A stretch of 38,591 nt of DNA from Enterococcus diestrammenae (GTDB lineage Bacteria; Bacillota; Bacilli; Lactobacillales; Enterococcaceae): positions 1 through 38,591 of the forward strand of contig NZ_MAEI01000024.1 of assembly GCF_009933255.1 (NCBI RefSeq). The letters are read 5' to 3'. The first letter of the stretch is position 1. Each line of letters starts with the position of its first letter. Below the pieces are notes generated by a model. It saw only the letters and a list, made by a program, of their open reading frames with translations. It did not search any database and was not told the DNA's origin. A program made the translations under genes and the position numbers. Below, piece after piece: positions 1 through 9,126 of the stretch.

Positions 1-16
1 TGGTTTATTTTCATAT

Positions 17-56
17 AAAAATGACAGCCGGAAAATCAGTCCGACTGTCATTTTTT
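17..56 (-). terminator. Terminator downstream of mscL, possibly bidirectional
   Basis: The inverted repeat AAAATGACAG / CTGTCATTTT has an inner CGGA/TCCG extension and a 7-nt loop. There is a T-run on both sides, so it can end mscL on the minus strand and also any plus-strand gene entering from the left of the window. Confidence 0.75.
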
Positions 57-79
57 ATTAGGTGCAAGCTTATTCGGGG

Positions 80-559
80 TTAAGCTTCTGGTTTTTCTGG
101 ATCTTTTGCTTCAACCTTCACAGCTGGTTCCGCTGGTTTTTGGGCAGCGACTTGGGCTTCCAACAGGTCGCGGATATCAGACAAGAGGGCTTCAGTCGTC
201 ACGATTTCCGCTTCTTCCTCTTCTTCCACACCATTTTTACGAGCAGCCACAGCTTTGGCTTTATTGGCCGTTTTGACGATTAAGAATAAAACAAAAGCGG
301 TAATCAAAAATGTGATAATCGCACTAATTACATCGCCAAAAGCAAAGGTATTGCCACGGTATTTCACGTCGAGAATATTCATGGCATCATCCAAATTTTT
401 GGTTTTGAAGAATAAAGAGACGAGCAATCCAATCAATGGTGTAATTAAACCATCGACGACTTTAGTGACGATGGCGGTAAAAGCTGACCCAATCACGACA
501 CCAACCGCCAAGTCTAAGACGCTCCCTCGCATGATAAACTCTTTAAATTCTTTGATCAT
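80..559 (-). CDS. mscL: Large-conductance mechanosensitive channel MscL
   Basis: Membrane channel that opens under high membrane tension to release solutes during osmotic downshock; it works as a homo-oligomer in the cytoplasmic membrane. The N-terminus has the family signature (MIKEFKEFIMRGSVLDLAVG) followed by TM1 at about residues 15-45. TM2 lies at about 75-98 and a cytoplasmic helix follows. At 159 aa it is somewhat longer than most MscL proteins. The extra length is a C-terminal tail with a run of five glutamates (E112-E116), a helix and an Ala/Pro/Lys/Glu-rich end. The ATG at 559 has a strong AAGGAGGAAGG site just upstream (about 562-573). It is transcribed alone, divergently from the ymfF block, and ends at the hairpin at 17-56. 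Identification is secure. Confidence 0.97.
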   Translation of the reverse strand: MIKEFKEFIMRGSVLDLAVGVVIGSAFTAIVTKVVDGLITPLIGLLVSLFFKTKNLDDAMNILDVKYRGNTFAFGDVISAIITFLITAFVLFLIVKTANKAKAVAARKNGVEEEEEAEIVTTEALLSDIRDLLEAQVAAQKPAEPAVKVEAKDPEKPEA

Positions 560-741
560 TTTCCTTCCTCCTTGATTTTTTATGGTTTCGCCAACCGGCT
601 GCGAGATCGAGATGAACCAAATCCGATGCAGTCAACGAAAGCCGATTAGGCATTTCGTTTTCAGTATAACGAAGAAGCGGAAATATGAAAAATGATACGA
701 CTAGTTGTGGATGGCTTTCAATGGGTTGAGTCAGGGGGTTG

Positions 742-750
742 TGCTATAAT
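742..750 (+). promoter_or_regulatory. Extended -10 promoter of the ymfF operon
   Basis: TGCTATAAT is a perfect extended -10 element (TGn-TATAAT). No good -35 is visible 17 bp upstream, as often happens with extended -10 promoters. Transcription would start near 757, just before a hairpin and about 80 nt before ymfF. Confidence 0.6.
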
Positions 751-763
751 TTAGTGAAAATGT

Positions 764-799
764 GTTGAAAAAAACCACCAGTAAAATGGCTTTTTCAAC
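764..799 (+). other. Hairpin at the 5' end of the ymfF transcript
   Basis: GTTGAAAAA (764-772) is the exact complement of TTTTTCAAC (791-799), with an inner CCA/TGG. It begins a few bases after the predicted start of transcription. No U-run follows, so it is not a terminator; a stabilising 5' stem-loop is a reasonable guess. Confidence 0.4.
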
Positions 800-837
800 T
801 TGAATCCTCCTTTAAATAAATGAAAGGGGCAATACCT

Positions 838-2106
838 ATGACCCAGGAAATCCAACCGGGAGTTTTTTTACATGTACTCCCTACTGAAAAATTTAAAACC
901 GTCCGCTTTATGATCCGTTTTTCGGCGCGACATACTAAAGACAATGCGGGGGCCCGGACGTTACTGACCTCTCTTTTGGAAACCAATAGTCAAAATTACC
1001 CGACGCAAACCGCTCTTTCTAGCCGATTAGCGGAACTTTATGGGGCTAGTTTTGGTGTGGGGATGGCCAAAAAAGGCAATTTACACCAAGTCAATGCGAC
1101 GTTGACGCTAGTCAATGGTAAGTACGTAGGCGATGATGCCCTTTTGGCGCAAGGGGTAGCCTTTTTGCGGGAAGTCTTGTTTGCTCCTAATATCAGCAAT
1201 GGCCAATTTGATGAGGCAACTTTTCAAGTAGAAAAAGAAAATATGTTGTCTTATATCAAGAGTTTTGCTGAAGACAAACAAGCCTACGCTTCTTTACAGT
1301 TGCAACAGCTGTTTTTTAAAGAAGACGCTGACCAACAAGTACCAAGTTTTGGAACATTGGCGACGGTATCGGCCTTGACTGCTGCTGATTTGGTGACGAC
1401 TTATGAAAAGATGGTGCGAGAAGATCAAGTAGATATATTTGTTGTGGGCGATGTGACCGAAGACGAGATGCTGGCTTTGTTTGCTCCATTGCCGTTTCCA
1501 AAAGGGGAGCGGGTGCATCCAGAAATCTTCTTCAAGCAACCCGCCATCAATTATGTCGAGGAAAAGCAAGAACAAGAACCCCTTACCCAATCCAAACTTA
1601 ATTTGGGTTATCGCAGCGAGATCTACTATGGCCAACTCAATCGCTTTGCTTTGATGGTTTTCAACGGGTTATTTGGCGGCTTTCCCCATTCACGACTCTT
1701 TATGAACGTCCGAGAAAAGGAAAGCATGGCTTATTATGCTTCCTCTAGCTACGATAGTTTCCGTGGCTTTGTCAATGTTCAAACGGGGATCGATGCCACA
1801 AACCGCGAGAAAGTTCTGCATTTGATCAGTGAACAGTTAATTACTCTGCAAAAAGGCCAAATCACTGATGAGGAGTTGGAACAGACCAAGGCGATGTTGA
1901 AAAATTCTTATCTGTTGTCTTTGGATAGTCCGCAAGCATTGATTGAAGCAGACTATCTAGACAATTGGTTACCGGAATCTGTCATGGATGACGAGACCTT
2001 TTTGCGCTGTATCGATGAAGTGACAGTGGCCCAAGTGCAGAAGGTGGCCCAATCAATTCAGCTACAAGCCATCTATTTCTTGGAAGGAGAAGGAGCCAAT
2101 GCGTAA
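838..2106 (+). CDS. ymfF: M16-like protein YmfF (EF-P modification-associated, inactive peptidase homologue)
   Basis: Member of the insulinase-like M16 family. In Bacillus, ymfF, ymfH and ymfI are linked to installation of 5-aminopentanol on elongation factor P; that role is transferred here by synteny. The zinc-binding HxxEH motif is absent where expected (region ARTLLTSLLETNSQN), so this is probably the non-catalytic partner of the next gene. I chose ATG 838 (MTQEIQPG, 422 aa) because AAAGGGG lies 8 nt upstream. An in-frame ATG at 820 (428 aa) has no ribosome site. The stop overlaps the ymfH start by 8 nt, indicating translational coupling. First gene of the plus-strand block. Confidence 0.88.
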   Translation: MTQEIQPGVFLHVLPTEKFKTVRFMIRFSARHTKDNAGARTLLTSLLETNSQNYPTQTALSSRLAELYGASFGVGMAKKGNLHQVNATLTLVNGKYVGDDALLAQGVAFLREVLFAPNISNGQFDEATFQVEKENMLSYIKSFAEDKQAYASLQLQQLFFKEDADQQVPSFGTLATVSALTAADLVTTYEKMVREDQVDIFVVGDVTEDEMLALFAPLPFPKGERVHPEIFFKQPAINYVEEKQEQEPLTQSKLNLGYRSEIYYGQLNRFALMVFNGLFGGFPHSRLFMNVREKESMAYYASSSYDSFRGFVNVQTGIDATNREKVLHLISEQLITLQKGQITDEELEQTKAMLKNSYLLSLDSPQALIEADYLDNWLPESVMDDETFLRCIDEVTVAQVQKVAQSIQLQAIYFLEGEGANA

Positions 2107-3409
2107 AATCGACTATCGCCAAATTAACGAAACCTTGTATACGGAAGTGTTGCCGAATGGGTTGACTGTGTACCTATTACCAAAAGCGGGCTTCCACAAA
2201 ACCTATGGGCTATTTTCCACGGACTACGGCAGTATCGACAATCAGTTTGTGCCTCTTGGCAAAACGGAAGCCGTCCGTGTACCAGATGGCATTGCCCATT
2301 TCTTGGAACACAAAATGTTTGAAAAAGAAGCTGGCGACATCTTCCAAGTTTTTGGGAAACAAGGGGCAAGTGCCAATGCCTTCACCAGTTTTACTAAGAC
2401 GAGCTATTTGTTTTCAGCTACGGAAAATATCCGCTTAAATTTGGAAACCTTGTTGGATTTTGTACAAGAGCCTTATTTCACCCCAGAAAGTGTCGATAAG
2501 GAGAAGGGGATTATCGGTCAAGAAATCGGTATGTATCAAGATGATCCTTACTTTGTCCAATTTTCTGGCTTGTTGGAAAGTTTGTACCCAGAGCATCCCT
2601 TAGCGGTGGATATCTTGGGGACGGTAGCAACCATTGATCAAATTACTGCTGATGACTTGTACTTGTGTTACAACACGTTCTACCACCCTAGCAATATGAA
2701 ATTGTTGGTGGTGGGCAATATCGATCCAGAAGAAACTATGGCTTGGATCCGGGAAAACCAAGCCGGTAAAGATTTTCCAGCGGTGGAAGCAGGGAAAATC
2801 CAGCGAATCTTTCCTGAGGAGTCCTTGAGTCAAATCCGATCTGAAGCTAGCCGGACCTTGCCGCTAAGTCGCGGGAAAGGGGCGCTAGGAGTTCGGGGAA
2901 GACTGGCCGATTTACCCGTAGATTCGCGGGAGTTAGTGCGTTTTCGTTATGGGGCCAACTTGTTGTTGGCGCTGTTGTTAGGCAATACTAGTGGAAATTA
3001 TTTGCGCCTGTACAACGAAGGCTTGATTGACGATTCCTTTGGTTATGAATATACCTTGGATCGTGGGTTTCATTTTGTAGGACTTTATGGGGATAGTGAT
3101 CAACCAGAAGCAATGATTGAGGCGCTAAAAGAAATCTTGTTTAATTTTGCGAAAGATCCTGAGGTCAACGAAACCAATTTGGAATTGTTGAAGAAGAAAA
3201 TGCTAGGAAAATATTTCCAATCCTTGAACTCCTTAGAATACATCGCAAATCAGTTCACTCAGAGCCAATATGGCGATTTGACGATTTTTGATGTACCAGA
3301 AATTATTCCAACAATTACGTTACAAGATGTCTTGGCTGCTGGGGAAACTTTGTTACACGCTGAAGCTAGTGGCGTCTATTACCTTTATCCAGAAGAAGGT
3401 GCCAATTAG
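2099..3409 (+). CDS. ymfH: M16 family zinc metallopeptidase YmfH
   Basis: 436-aa insulinase-type peptidase. It keeps the inverted zinc motif HFLEH (H67, E70, H71) and a downstream glutamate-containing segment (GIIGQEIGMYQDD, about residues 137-149) that supplies the third zinc ligand in this family. It is therefore the presumably active member of the pair with YmfF. In Bacillus the pair is associated with EF-P modification; the actual substrate is not evident from the sequence. It overlaps ymfF by 8 nt and is followed after 2 nt by ymfI, so the three form one translationally linked unit. Confidence 0.9.
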   Translation: MRKIDYRQINETLYTEVLPNGLTVYLLPKAGFHKTYGLFSTDYGSIDNQFVPLGKTEAVRVPDGIAHFLEHKMFEKEAGDIFQVFGKQGASANAFTSFTKTSYLFSATENIRLNLETLLDFVQEPYFTPESVDKEKGIIGQEIGMYQDDPYFVQFSGLLESLYPEHPLAVDILGTVATIDQITADDLYLCYNTFYHPSNMKLLVVGNIDPEETMAWIRENQAGKDFPAVEAGKIQRIFPEESLSQIRSEASRTLPLSRGKGALGVRGRLADLPVDSRELVRFRYGANLLLALLLGNTSGNYLRLYNEGLIDDSFGYEYTLDRGFHFVGLYGDSDQPEAMIEALKEILFNFAKDPEVNETNLELLKKKMLGKYFQSLNSLEYIANQFTQSQYGDLTIFDVPEIIPTITLQDVLAAGETLLHAEASGVYYLYPEEGAN

Positions 3410-3411
3410 CC

Positions 3412-4137
3412 ATGAAAACAGCCCTTGTAATGGGAGCTTCCGGTGATATCGGAGGGGCTATTTGTCGCCGGTTGGCTCGTGATGGTTGGTCCTTGTATTG
3501 TCATTGTTACAGGAATGAAAGAAAAGTCTTAAAAATTGTTAGTGAACTACGGGAAACCTATCCTCACCAAGATTTTTTTGTGGTATGCTTAGACATGTTA
3601 GACTATCGGGAAATAGCGCCATTTCTAGAGGGTTTGTTCCAAGTAGACGGAGTGATTTTTGCGGCTGGGTTTACGAAATATGCCCTGTTATCGCAGCATA
3701 GCCGACAAGAGATGGCAAACCTTTGGCAGATACACATGGAGACGCCACTGTTGTTATTGGCGGGACTGGAAAGTAAATTACGACAGTCTGGTCATGGGCG
3801 GGTAGTGTTTATCGGTTCGGTGTATGGCTTATCCGGCAGCGCGATGGAAACTGTTTATAGCGGTGTTAAGGGCGCTCAGCAAAGCTTCGCCAAGGCCTAT
3901 GCCAAGGAAGTCGCCACTTTGGGAATCACGGTGAACTGTGTTGCACCTGGAGCGGTAGCGACTGCTATGAATGAGGATTTCACCGATAGCGAAATGACAA
4001 CCTTGACAGAGGAAATCCCGCTAGCACGACTAGCGACGACTAACGAGATTGCAGCAGCTGTGGCCTATTTATGCTCTGAGGAGGCCCAGTATACGACGGG
4101 GGTCACCATCCCAGTGACCGGCGGCTGGCTGTTATAA
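3412..4137 (+). CDS. ymfI: SDR-family reductase YmfI (EF-P 5-aminopentanone reductase)
   Basis: 241-aa short-chain dehydrogenase/reductase of the Rossmann fold. The cofactor motif GASGDIG is at residues 8-14. The catalytic triad is visible as S136, Y149 and K153 (YSGVK). The Bacillus orthologue performs the last step of EF-P lysine modification, reducing 5-aminopentanone to 5-aminopentanol. I infer the same job from the fold and from the position directly after ymfF and ymfH. The ATG at 3412 follows GAAGGTG. FabG-like ketoacyl reductase would be the alternative name from fold alone, but the context favours YmfI. Confidence 0.85.
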   Translation: MKTALVMGASGDIGGAICRRLARDGWSLYCHCYRNERKVLKIVSELRETYPHQDFFVVCLDMLDYREIAPFLEGLFQVDGVIFAAGFTKYALLSQHSRQEMANLWQIHMETPLLLLAGLESKLRQSGHGRVVFIGSVYGLSGSAMETVYSGVKGAQQSFAKAYAKEVATLGITVNCVAPGAVATAMNEDFTDSEMTTLTEEIPLARLATTNEIAAAVAYLCSEEAQYTTGVTIPVTGGWLL

Positions 4138-4159
4138 TAAGACTGGAGAAGATGACTAC

Positions 4160-5056
4160 GTGGCCAATGAAGCAACCACTATCGGGCAACGACTACGGCA
4201 AGCCCGTTTGAACAAAAACCTCTCTCTAGATGAACTGCAGCAGATCACCAAGATCCAGCGGCGTTATCTGGAGGCTATCGAAAACGGCGATTTTGACGCC
4301 TTACCAGGGACGTTTTATGTACGAGCTTTTATCCGCCAATACGCTCAAGCAGTGGGGCAAGACGGCGATCGCCTAGTACGGGTACTGGAAGGTAAGGAAG
4401 AATTGACTCCGCCACCGCCACCACGGCCACGGCCTGAAACGGTACGAGGCTCGCGCAAAGCATTGCATGTGGAAGAAAAACCAAAAAACAGCTGGGTTCG
4501 TTTATTACCGGTGATTTTTTTCAGCTTAATCGCATTAGCTATTATTATCGTTGTGGCTTGGCAAACTATCCAAGACCGCAATTCCGAGCCCCTATTAGTC
4601 GATCCGGGTTCGTCTTCCGTAGTGGTGGACAAACCCAAAGAGTCCAGCAGTTCTGAAACGAAGGCCAGCTCTTCTAAGACAGAAGAAAGTACAAAAGAAT
4701 CTTCTAGTGCCCCTGAAGAAAAAGAAATGGCTGTGACAATGGTTAATAATACCCAAGCGGTGGCAAATATCAAAATTAGTGATGCCAAAGCCCCTTTGCG
4801 CTTGGACTTCCAAGGACAAGCGACAGGGCCTTGTTGGGTGGGCGTGATGGTCAATGATGGTTACGTCTATCAATACACCTTGCAAGCCAATGAAGCTCAA
4901 AGCACCACCTTACCAGAAGGCACAACCAATGCTACGATTGTATTAGGTGCTAGCGCCAATATCGCCATCAAAGCCAATGACCATGATGTGCTCTTTACGG
5001 AAGCTGGCATGCAGGCCTTGCGCAAGACAATCAACTTGGAGATTAGTTATCAATAG
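4160..5056 (+). CDS. ymfM: RodZ-like HTH membrane protein YmfM
   Basis: 298 aa. The N-terminal cytoplasmic helix-turn-helix (about residues 5-75, HTH_25 type: GQRLRQARLNKNLSLDELQ) is followed by a proline-rich linker and one membrane segment (113-136). An outside Ser/Glu/Lys-rich linker (150-190) and a C-terminal beta-rich DUF4115-like domain (about 195-298) complete it. This is the RodZ layout: a cell-shape protein linking the cytoskeleton or elongation machinery to the wall. The start is GTG at 4160, preceded by GGAGAAG; the nearby ATG at 4152 is out of frame. It lies 22 nt after ymfI, as in Bacillus. Confidence 0.88.
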   Translation: MANEATTIGQRLRQARLNKNLSLDELQQITKIQRRYLEAIENGDFDALPGTFYVRAFIRQYAQAVGQDGDRLVRVLEGKEELTPPPPPRPRPETVRGSRKALHVEEKPKNSWVRLLPVIFFSLIALAIIIVVAWQTIQDRNSEPLLVDPGSSSVVVDKPKESSSSETKASSSKTEESTKESSSAPEEKEMAVTMVNNTQAVANIKISDAKAPLRLDFQGQATGPCWVGVMVNDGYVYQYTLQANEAQSTTLPEGTTNATIVLGASANIAIKANDHDVLFTEAGMQALRKTINLEISYQ

Positions 5057-5132
5057 ACGAGTTTTGTAAAAATAAATAGGTATTTTCGCAGCCAAGCGTC
5101 TAAGCAGCTTAAAAGCTGATGAAAAATAAAGA

Positions 5133-5157
5133 GTTTTCAGGTAGTTCATCTGAAAAC
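5133..5157 (+). other. Hairpin between ymfM and pgsA
   Basis: GTTTTCAG (5133-5140) and CTGAAAAC (5150-5157) form a perfect 8-bp stem with a 9-nt loop in the 159-nt gap before pgsA. No T-run follows. CAGCTT/AAGCTG just upstream (5105-5118) is a second, smaller inverted repeat. The function is unknown; it may tune pgsA expression. Confidence 0.3.
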
Positions 5158-5215
5158 AGAGAATCCAGACCAATGATTCTATACACTGAGAAAATAGATT
5201 GAGAGGTATCTTAAA

Positions 5216-5794
5216 TTGAATCTTCCTAATAAACTGACAGTGGTCAGAATTTGCATGATTCCCATCTTTATCCTGATTTTGGCATTGCCTTTGGATTGGG
5301 GTGTGGTGACTGCCGGGGATGTGACGCTGCCGGTTACCCATCTGGTAGCGGCGATCATCTTTGCAGTAGCTAGTATCACTGACTGGTTGGACGGCAAAAT
5401 TGCGCGTTCCCGCGGCTTAGTGACCAACTTTGGTAAATTTGCTGATCCATTGGCAGACAAGATGTTAGTCATGACGGCTTTTATCATGTTGGTAGAGCTT
5501 GGTAAAGCACCGGCCTGGGTGGTGGCAATCATCGTCTGCCGGGAGTTGGCAGTGACTGGGTTACGCTTATTGTTAGTAGAACACGGGGAAGTTATGGCAG
5601 CTGCATGGCCAGGGAAAGTCAAGACGGCGACCCAAATGGTAGCGATTATCCTATTGTTCATTAACAATATTCCGTTTGCGTTGATGGGCTTGCCATTGGA
5701 TCAAATCATGTTGTACGCTTGCTTGGTATTTACGATTTATTCCGGTGTAGATTACTTCGCGAAAAATACAGCTGTATTTAAAGGCTCAATGTAA
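5216..5794 (+). CDS. pgsA: CDP-diacylglycerol--glycerol-3-phosphate 3-phosphatidyltransferase
   Basis: Membrane enzyme making phosphatidylglycerophosphate, the committed step to phosphatidylglycerol, from CDP-diacylglycerol and glycerol 3-phosphate. 192 aa. The CDP-alcohol phosphotransferase signature is complete: D56, D59, G60, A63-R64, G73, D77 and D81. Several hydrophobic segments follow. The start is TTG at 5216 with GAGAGGT about 9 nt upstream. Its product is the substrate of MprF, encoded at 11837. It ends before a strong terminator at 5811. Confidence 0.95.
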   Translation: MNLPNKLTVVRICMIPIFILILALPLDWGVVTAGDVTLPVTHLVAAIIFAVASITDWLDGKIARSRGLVTNFGKFADPLADKMLVMTAFIMLVELGKAPAWVVAIIVCRELAVTGLRLLLVEHGEVMAAAWPGKVKTATQMVAIILLFINNIPFALMGLPLDQIMLYACLVFTIYSGVDYFAKNTAVFKGSM

Positions 5795-5810
5795 ACTTGA
5801 TAAGTTTGAG

Positions 5811-5849
5811 AAAGATCGTTGCGTGGTTGACATGTGACGGTCTTTTTTA
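5811..5849 (+). terminator. Terminator after pgsA
   Basis: AAAGATCGTTGCGTG pairs with CATGTGACGGTCTTT, including several G-U pairs, around a 5-nt loop, followed by TTTTTT. It closes the ymfF-pgsA transcription unit. Confidence 0.8.
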
Positions 5850-5942
5850 TAGGCGAAAGCCAGCTGAAACGAGCGGCTGCTAATTTGTTAATTATAAATA
5901 ACTCAGGCAAAGGGATTGTTAAATCTTAGGAAAGGTTCCCTG

Positions 5943-5951
5943 TGTTATACT
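5943..5951 (+). promoter_or_regulatory. Extended -10 promoter of cinA
   Basis: TGTTATACT matches the extended -10 form TGn-TATACT. No clear -35 is seen at 17 bp. It sits between the pgsA terminator and cinA and would give a leader of about 47 nt. Confidence 0.5.
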
Positions 5952-6005
5952 TTAGCTGCAGATTCAAAGATTGAAGCAGTACGTGGATAAGGAGCGAAAA
6001 AATAA

Positions 6006-7271
6006 ATGAAAGCTGAAATTATTGCCGTGGGAACGGAAATCTTACTGGGGCAAGTAATCAATAGCAATGCTACTTTTTTATCAGAAGAATTGGCGGATAT
6101 GGGTTTTGAAGTGTATCACCATAGCGTGGTAGGGGACAATCGCGAGCGCTTGCTAGAATTGTTGCAGGTAGCAGATAAACGCAGTGATTTGGTGGTGTTA
6201 TGTGGTGGGTTGGGACCGACTACTGATGATTTGACCAAAGATGTCGTGGCCGAATTTGTCGGACAAGACTTAGTAGAGGATAAGCCCGGCTTAGAGCAGT
6301 TACACGCCTTTTATAGAAAGGCCCAAAGAAGGATGACACCGAATAATCTACGGCAGGTATTAGTTTTTGCTGAGGGGCTAGCATTGCCGAATGAAACAGG
6401 GTTAGCAGTGGGAATTTTTTATCAGAAACCGGGGCAAACGGCGTATCTTCTTTTACCGGGGCCTCCAAGTGAGTTAAAGCCAATGTTTTTGCATCATGCT
6501 AAGGCACTATTGGCAGAAAAACTTCCTCATGAAGAAAAACTACTCTCCCGGGTCTTGCGCTTTTATGGTATCGGGGAGTCAAAATTGGTGACGGAATTGG
6601 CGGATTTGATTGATCAACAAACCAATCCTACCATCGCCCCTTACGCGAAACCCAATGAAGTAACAGTGCGACTGACGGTGAAGACCGCAAAAGAAGTGAC
6701 TGGCCAGGCGTTGTTAGATGCGACAGAAGCCCACATCATGGACCGGGTGGGGGAGTATTTTTACGGATATGGTGAGGAAAATACCCTGGAGAAGGTGGTG
6801 GTGGCTTTACTGAAAGACAAGCACAAAACAGTCACAGCAGCAGAGAGCCTGACTGCCGGGGAATTTCAAGGAACCATCGGCAATGTCCCTGGCGTATCGA
6901 CGGTTTTTCCAGGTGGCTTGGTGACTTACAGTGCCGAGACGAAAGCGAGCTTATTGGGAATCGATCCGGCCTATTTGGCGACCTATGGGACGGTCAGTCG
7001 AGAATGTGCTGAAGCGATGGCCGTCGCTAGTCGGGAAAAATTGGGAACTGACTATGGGTTGAGTTTCACGGGTGTGGCTGGTCCCGAAACATTAGAGGAA
7101 CAACCAGCTGGGACAGTTTGGATTGCTTTGGCATCGGCAAGCGGTGTTGAAAGCCGCTTGTACCACTTCACCCGTGATCGGGCATATGTGCGTCACAGTG
7201 CTGTGATGGCGGGATTAGACTTACTCCGACGGGAATTATTGGCAGAGGATAATTTTAGTGAGGAAAGCTAA
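6006..7271 (+). CDS. cinA: CinA-family protein (nicotinamide-nucleotide amidohydrolase family)
   Basis: 421 aa with both family domains. The N-terminal MoaB/MogA-like domain carries GGLGPTTDD at residues 67-75. The C-terminal PncC-like amidase domain (about 255-415) has the region [21 protein letters not shown]. CinA C-terminal domains deamidate nicotinamide mononucleotide in NAD salvage; the gene is often next to recA and was first tied to competence. The ATG at 6006 has AAGGAG 11 nt upstream. It has its own promoter and is separated from recA by a LexA box and a promoter. Confidence 0.95.
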   Translation: MKAEIIAVGTEILLGQVINSNATFLSEELADMGFEVYHHSVVGDNRERLLELLQVADKRSDLVVLCGGLGPTTDDLTKDVVAEFVGQDLVEDKPGLEQLHAFYRKAQRRMTPNNLRQVLVFAEGLALPNETGLAVGIFYQKPGQTAYLLLPGPPSELKPMFLHHAKALLAEKLPHEEKLLSRVLRFYGIGESKLVTELADLIDQQTNPTIAPYAKPNEVTVRLTVKTAKEVTGQALLDATEAHIMDRVGEYFYGYGEENTLEKVVVALLKDKHKTVTAAESLTAGEFQGTIGNVPGVSTVFPGGLVTYSAETKASLLGIDPAYLATYGTVSRECAEAMAVASREKLGTDYGLSFTGVAGPETLEEQPAGTVWIALASASGVESRLYHFTRDRAYVRHSAVMAGLDLLRRELLAEDNFSEES

Positions 7272-7288
7272 AGGAAAATTAAACAATG

Positions 7289-7302
7289 CGAAAATATGTT
7301 CG
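7289..7302 (+). promoter_or_regulatory. LexA (DinR) SOS box upstream of recA
   Basis: CGAAAATATGTTCG matches the Gram-positive SOS consensus CGAACATATGTTCG at 13 of 14 positions. It lies 8 bp upstream of the recA -35 element, so recA should be repressed by LexA and induced by DNA damage. Confidence 0.85.
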
Positions 7303-7310
7303 CCTTTTTC

Positions 7311-7339
7311 TTGCCTTTTGATTTCTAAACAGGTATCAT
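7311..7339 (+). promoter_or_regulatory. recA promoter
   Basis: TTGCCT (7311-7316) and TATCAT (7334-7339) are separated by 17 bp. The LexA box just upstream supports this placement. The leader of about 90 nt contains an imperfect hairpin: TCAGAAGGCGA (7363-7373) against TCGTCCTTTCTGA (7379-7391). Confidence 0.6.
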
Positions 7340-7435
7340 AAAAAAGTACTGATGAATTAAACTCAGAAGGCGACTGGTTCGTCCTTTCTGATTTGAGATA
7401 GTTCACTTCTAGCATATTTTAAGGAGGATCATCAT

Positions 7436-8479
7436 TTGGCAGACGATCGTAAAGCAGCCTTAGATGCTGCGTTAAAAAAAATTGAAAAGAATTATGGTAA
7501 AGGCGCCGTAATGAAATTAGGGGAAAAGGTGGATCAACGAATTTCTACCATTCCTAGTGGTTCACTGGCATTGGACGTGGCCTTAGGTGTCGGTGGCTAC
7601 CCTCGTGGTCGGATCATAGAAGTTTATGGACCTGAAAGTTCTGGGAAAACCACGGTAGCCTTACACGCGATTGCTTCCGTTCAAAAAGAAGGGGGCACCG
7701 CTGCCTTTATCGATGCCGAGCATGCCTTGGACCCATTGTATGCCCAAAACCTTGGTGTCAACATCGATGAATTGTTGCTATCCCAACCAGATACAGGGGA
7801 ACAAGGCTTAGAAATTGCCGATGCCCTTGTCTCTAGTGGTGCAGTGGATATCGTCGTGATCGACTCCGTAGCGGCCTTAGTCCCTCGAGCCGAAATTGAT
7901 GGGGAGATGGGGGATGCCCACGTAGGTCTGCAAGCTCGCTTGATGTCTCAAGCTTTGCGGAAACTTTCTGGCTCCATCAATAAAACCAAGACGATTGCCG
8001 TCTTCATCAACCAAATCCGTGAAAAAGTCGGTATTATGTTTGGGAATCCTGAAACCACTCCTGGGGGGCGCGCATTGAAATTCTATGCGACGATTCGCTT
8101 GGAAGTTCGACGGGCGGAACAGTTAAAATCTGGTACGGATATTATCGGGAACCGTACCAAGATTAAAGTTGTCAAAAACAAAGTCGCACCACCATTTAAA
8201 GTGGCAGAAGTCGATATCATGTACGGTCGCGGGATTTCTCAAGAAGGCGAACTCTTGGATATGGCGGTGGAAAAAGATATCGTGGATAAGAGTGGTGCGT
8301 GGTATTCATACAATGGCGAACGTATCGGCCAAGGTCGGGACAATGCCAAGAATTATATTAAAGAACGTCCAGAGCTGAAAGAAGAACTCAACAAACTGGT
8401 ACGAGCAGCCTTTGATATCGGGGATGCCGTTCCCGTAGAAGAAGTTGCTGAAGAAGAATTACCTTTAGATGTGGAATAG
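7436..8479 (+). CDS. recA: Recombinase RecA
   Basis: 347-aa DNA-dependent ATPase that forms filaments on single-stranded DNA, performs strand exchange and triggers LexA self-cleavage. Walker [10 protein letters not shown] is at residues 65-73. The core is highly conserved throughout ([31 protein letters not shown]). The C-terminal tail is acidic, as usual. The start is TTG at 7436, with a near-perfect AAGGAGGATC site at 7421-7430. Transcribed alone: own promoter, SOS box and terminator. Confidence 0.98.
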   Translation: MADDRKAALDAALKKIEKNYGKGAVMKLGEKVDQRISTIPSGSLALDVALGVGGYPRGRIIEVYGPESSGKTTVALHAIASVQKEGGTAAFIDAEHALDPLYAQNLGVNIDELLLSQPDTGEQGLEIADALVSSGAVDIVVIDSVAALVPRAEIDGEMGDAHVGLQARLMSQALRKLSGSINKTKTIAVFINQIREKVGIMFGNPETTPGGRALKFYATIRLEVRRAEQLKSGTDIIGNRTKIKVVKNKVAPPFKVAEVDIMYGRGISQEGELLDMAVEKDIVDKSGAWYSYNGERIGQGRDNAKNYIKERPELKEELNKLVRAAFDIGDAVPVEEVAEEELPLDVE

Positions 8480-8486
8480 CCAAAAC

Positions 8487-8527
8487 AAACTACCGGTTAG
8501 CTGATTTTCAGTGGCCGGTAGTTTTTT
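8487..8527 (+). terminator. recA terminator
   Basis: AAACTACCGG (8487-8496) pairs perfectly with CCGGTAGTTT (8515-8524), followed by a six-base T-run. Confidence 0.9.
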
Positions 8528-8827
8528 GTAAGCTTCTAGGCTCTTATAAGGGAGGGTCAGATAATATTTAAGAGGAATTCAGAAGAACGATGCGTGAGTT
8601 TTTATCGGTCTACTGATTATCCGAGGACTTTACTGAGAGCTATGAGAACTGATTTTTTTGTTTTTTTTTTGAAAGCAGTCAATGATAAATTCCGTTGGCA
8701 ATCTGTTGGCTAGTTTATGGGGCTTGCTTTTTACTGGGGAATAACGGGCGCTTTTCATTTTCAGCAAACTCTCTGAAATAACAGGATTTTACCGCTGTTT
8801 AGTCAAGGCTTTTCCACCTTTAAAAAG

Positions 8828-8856
8828 TTGACAGCCTAGTGTACAAACATTAGAAT
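8828..8856 (+). promoter_or_regulatory. Strong sigma-A promoter of rny
   Basis: TTGACA (8828-8833) is separated by exactly 17 bp from TAGAAT (8851-8856). Transcription from about 8863 would give an unusually long leader of about 260 nt before rny. The recA-rny gap (8528-9126) holds no convincing ORF. It has an uninterpreted tract T7-G-T10 near 8653-8670 and, in the leader, a small CATGC/GCATG repeat near 8877-8894. Confidence 0.75.
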
Positions 8857-9126
8857 AAAGTTGTGCACTTTGCACGCATGCGAATGTAGGCATGTTGATA
8901 ATTTCAGTTATTTAGGGTGTAGCTAAAAACGTTGGCACAAGTATTTTGATCTTTTTTACCGCGAGCAGTATCTTGAAAAGACACTTATGAGGTCGATAAA
9001 TGTGACTGTTTCGATGATTTTAATAAAAGAGTTCAAATCAGCAAGTCGCAGGCGTTTTCAGAAGCAACCTAGTTTATCAAAAAACTACAAGAATATTTGA
9101 ATACGGATAGTACGGAGGTGGATTTA

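Noticed and set aside
4345..4854. 169-codon minus-strand frame opposite ymfM
   Set aside because: Antisense shadow of a clear RodZ-like gene; composition mirrors the Ser/Pro codons of the plus strand and it has no ribosome site.
8647..8670. T7-G-T10 tract as a second recA terminator
   Set aside because: No stable hairpin precedes it, and recA already has a strong terminator at 8487-8527.
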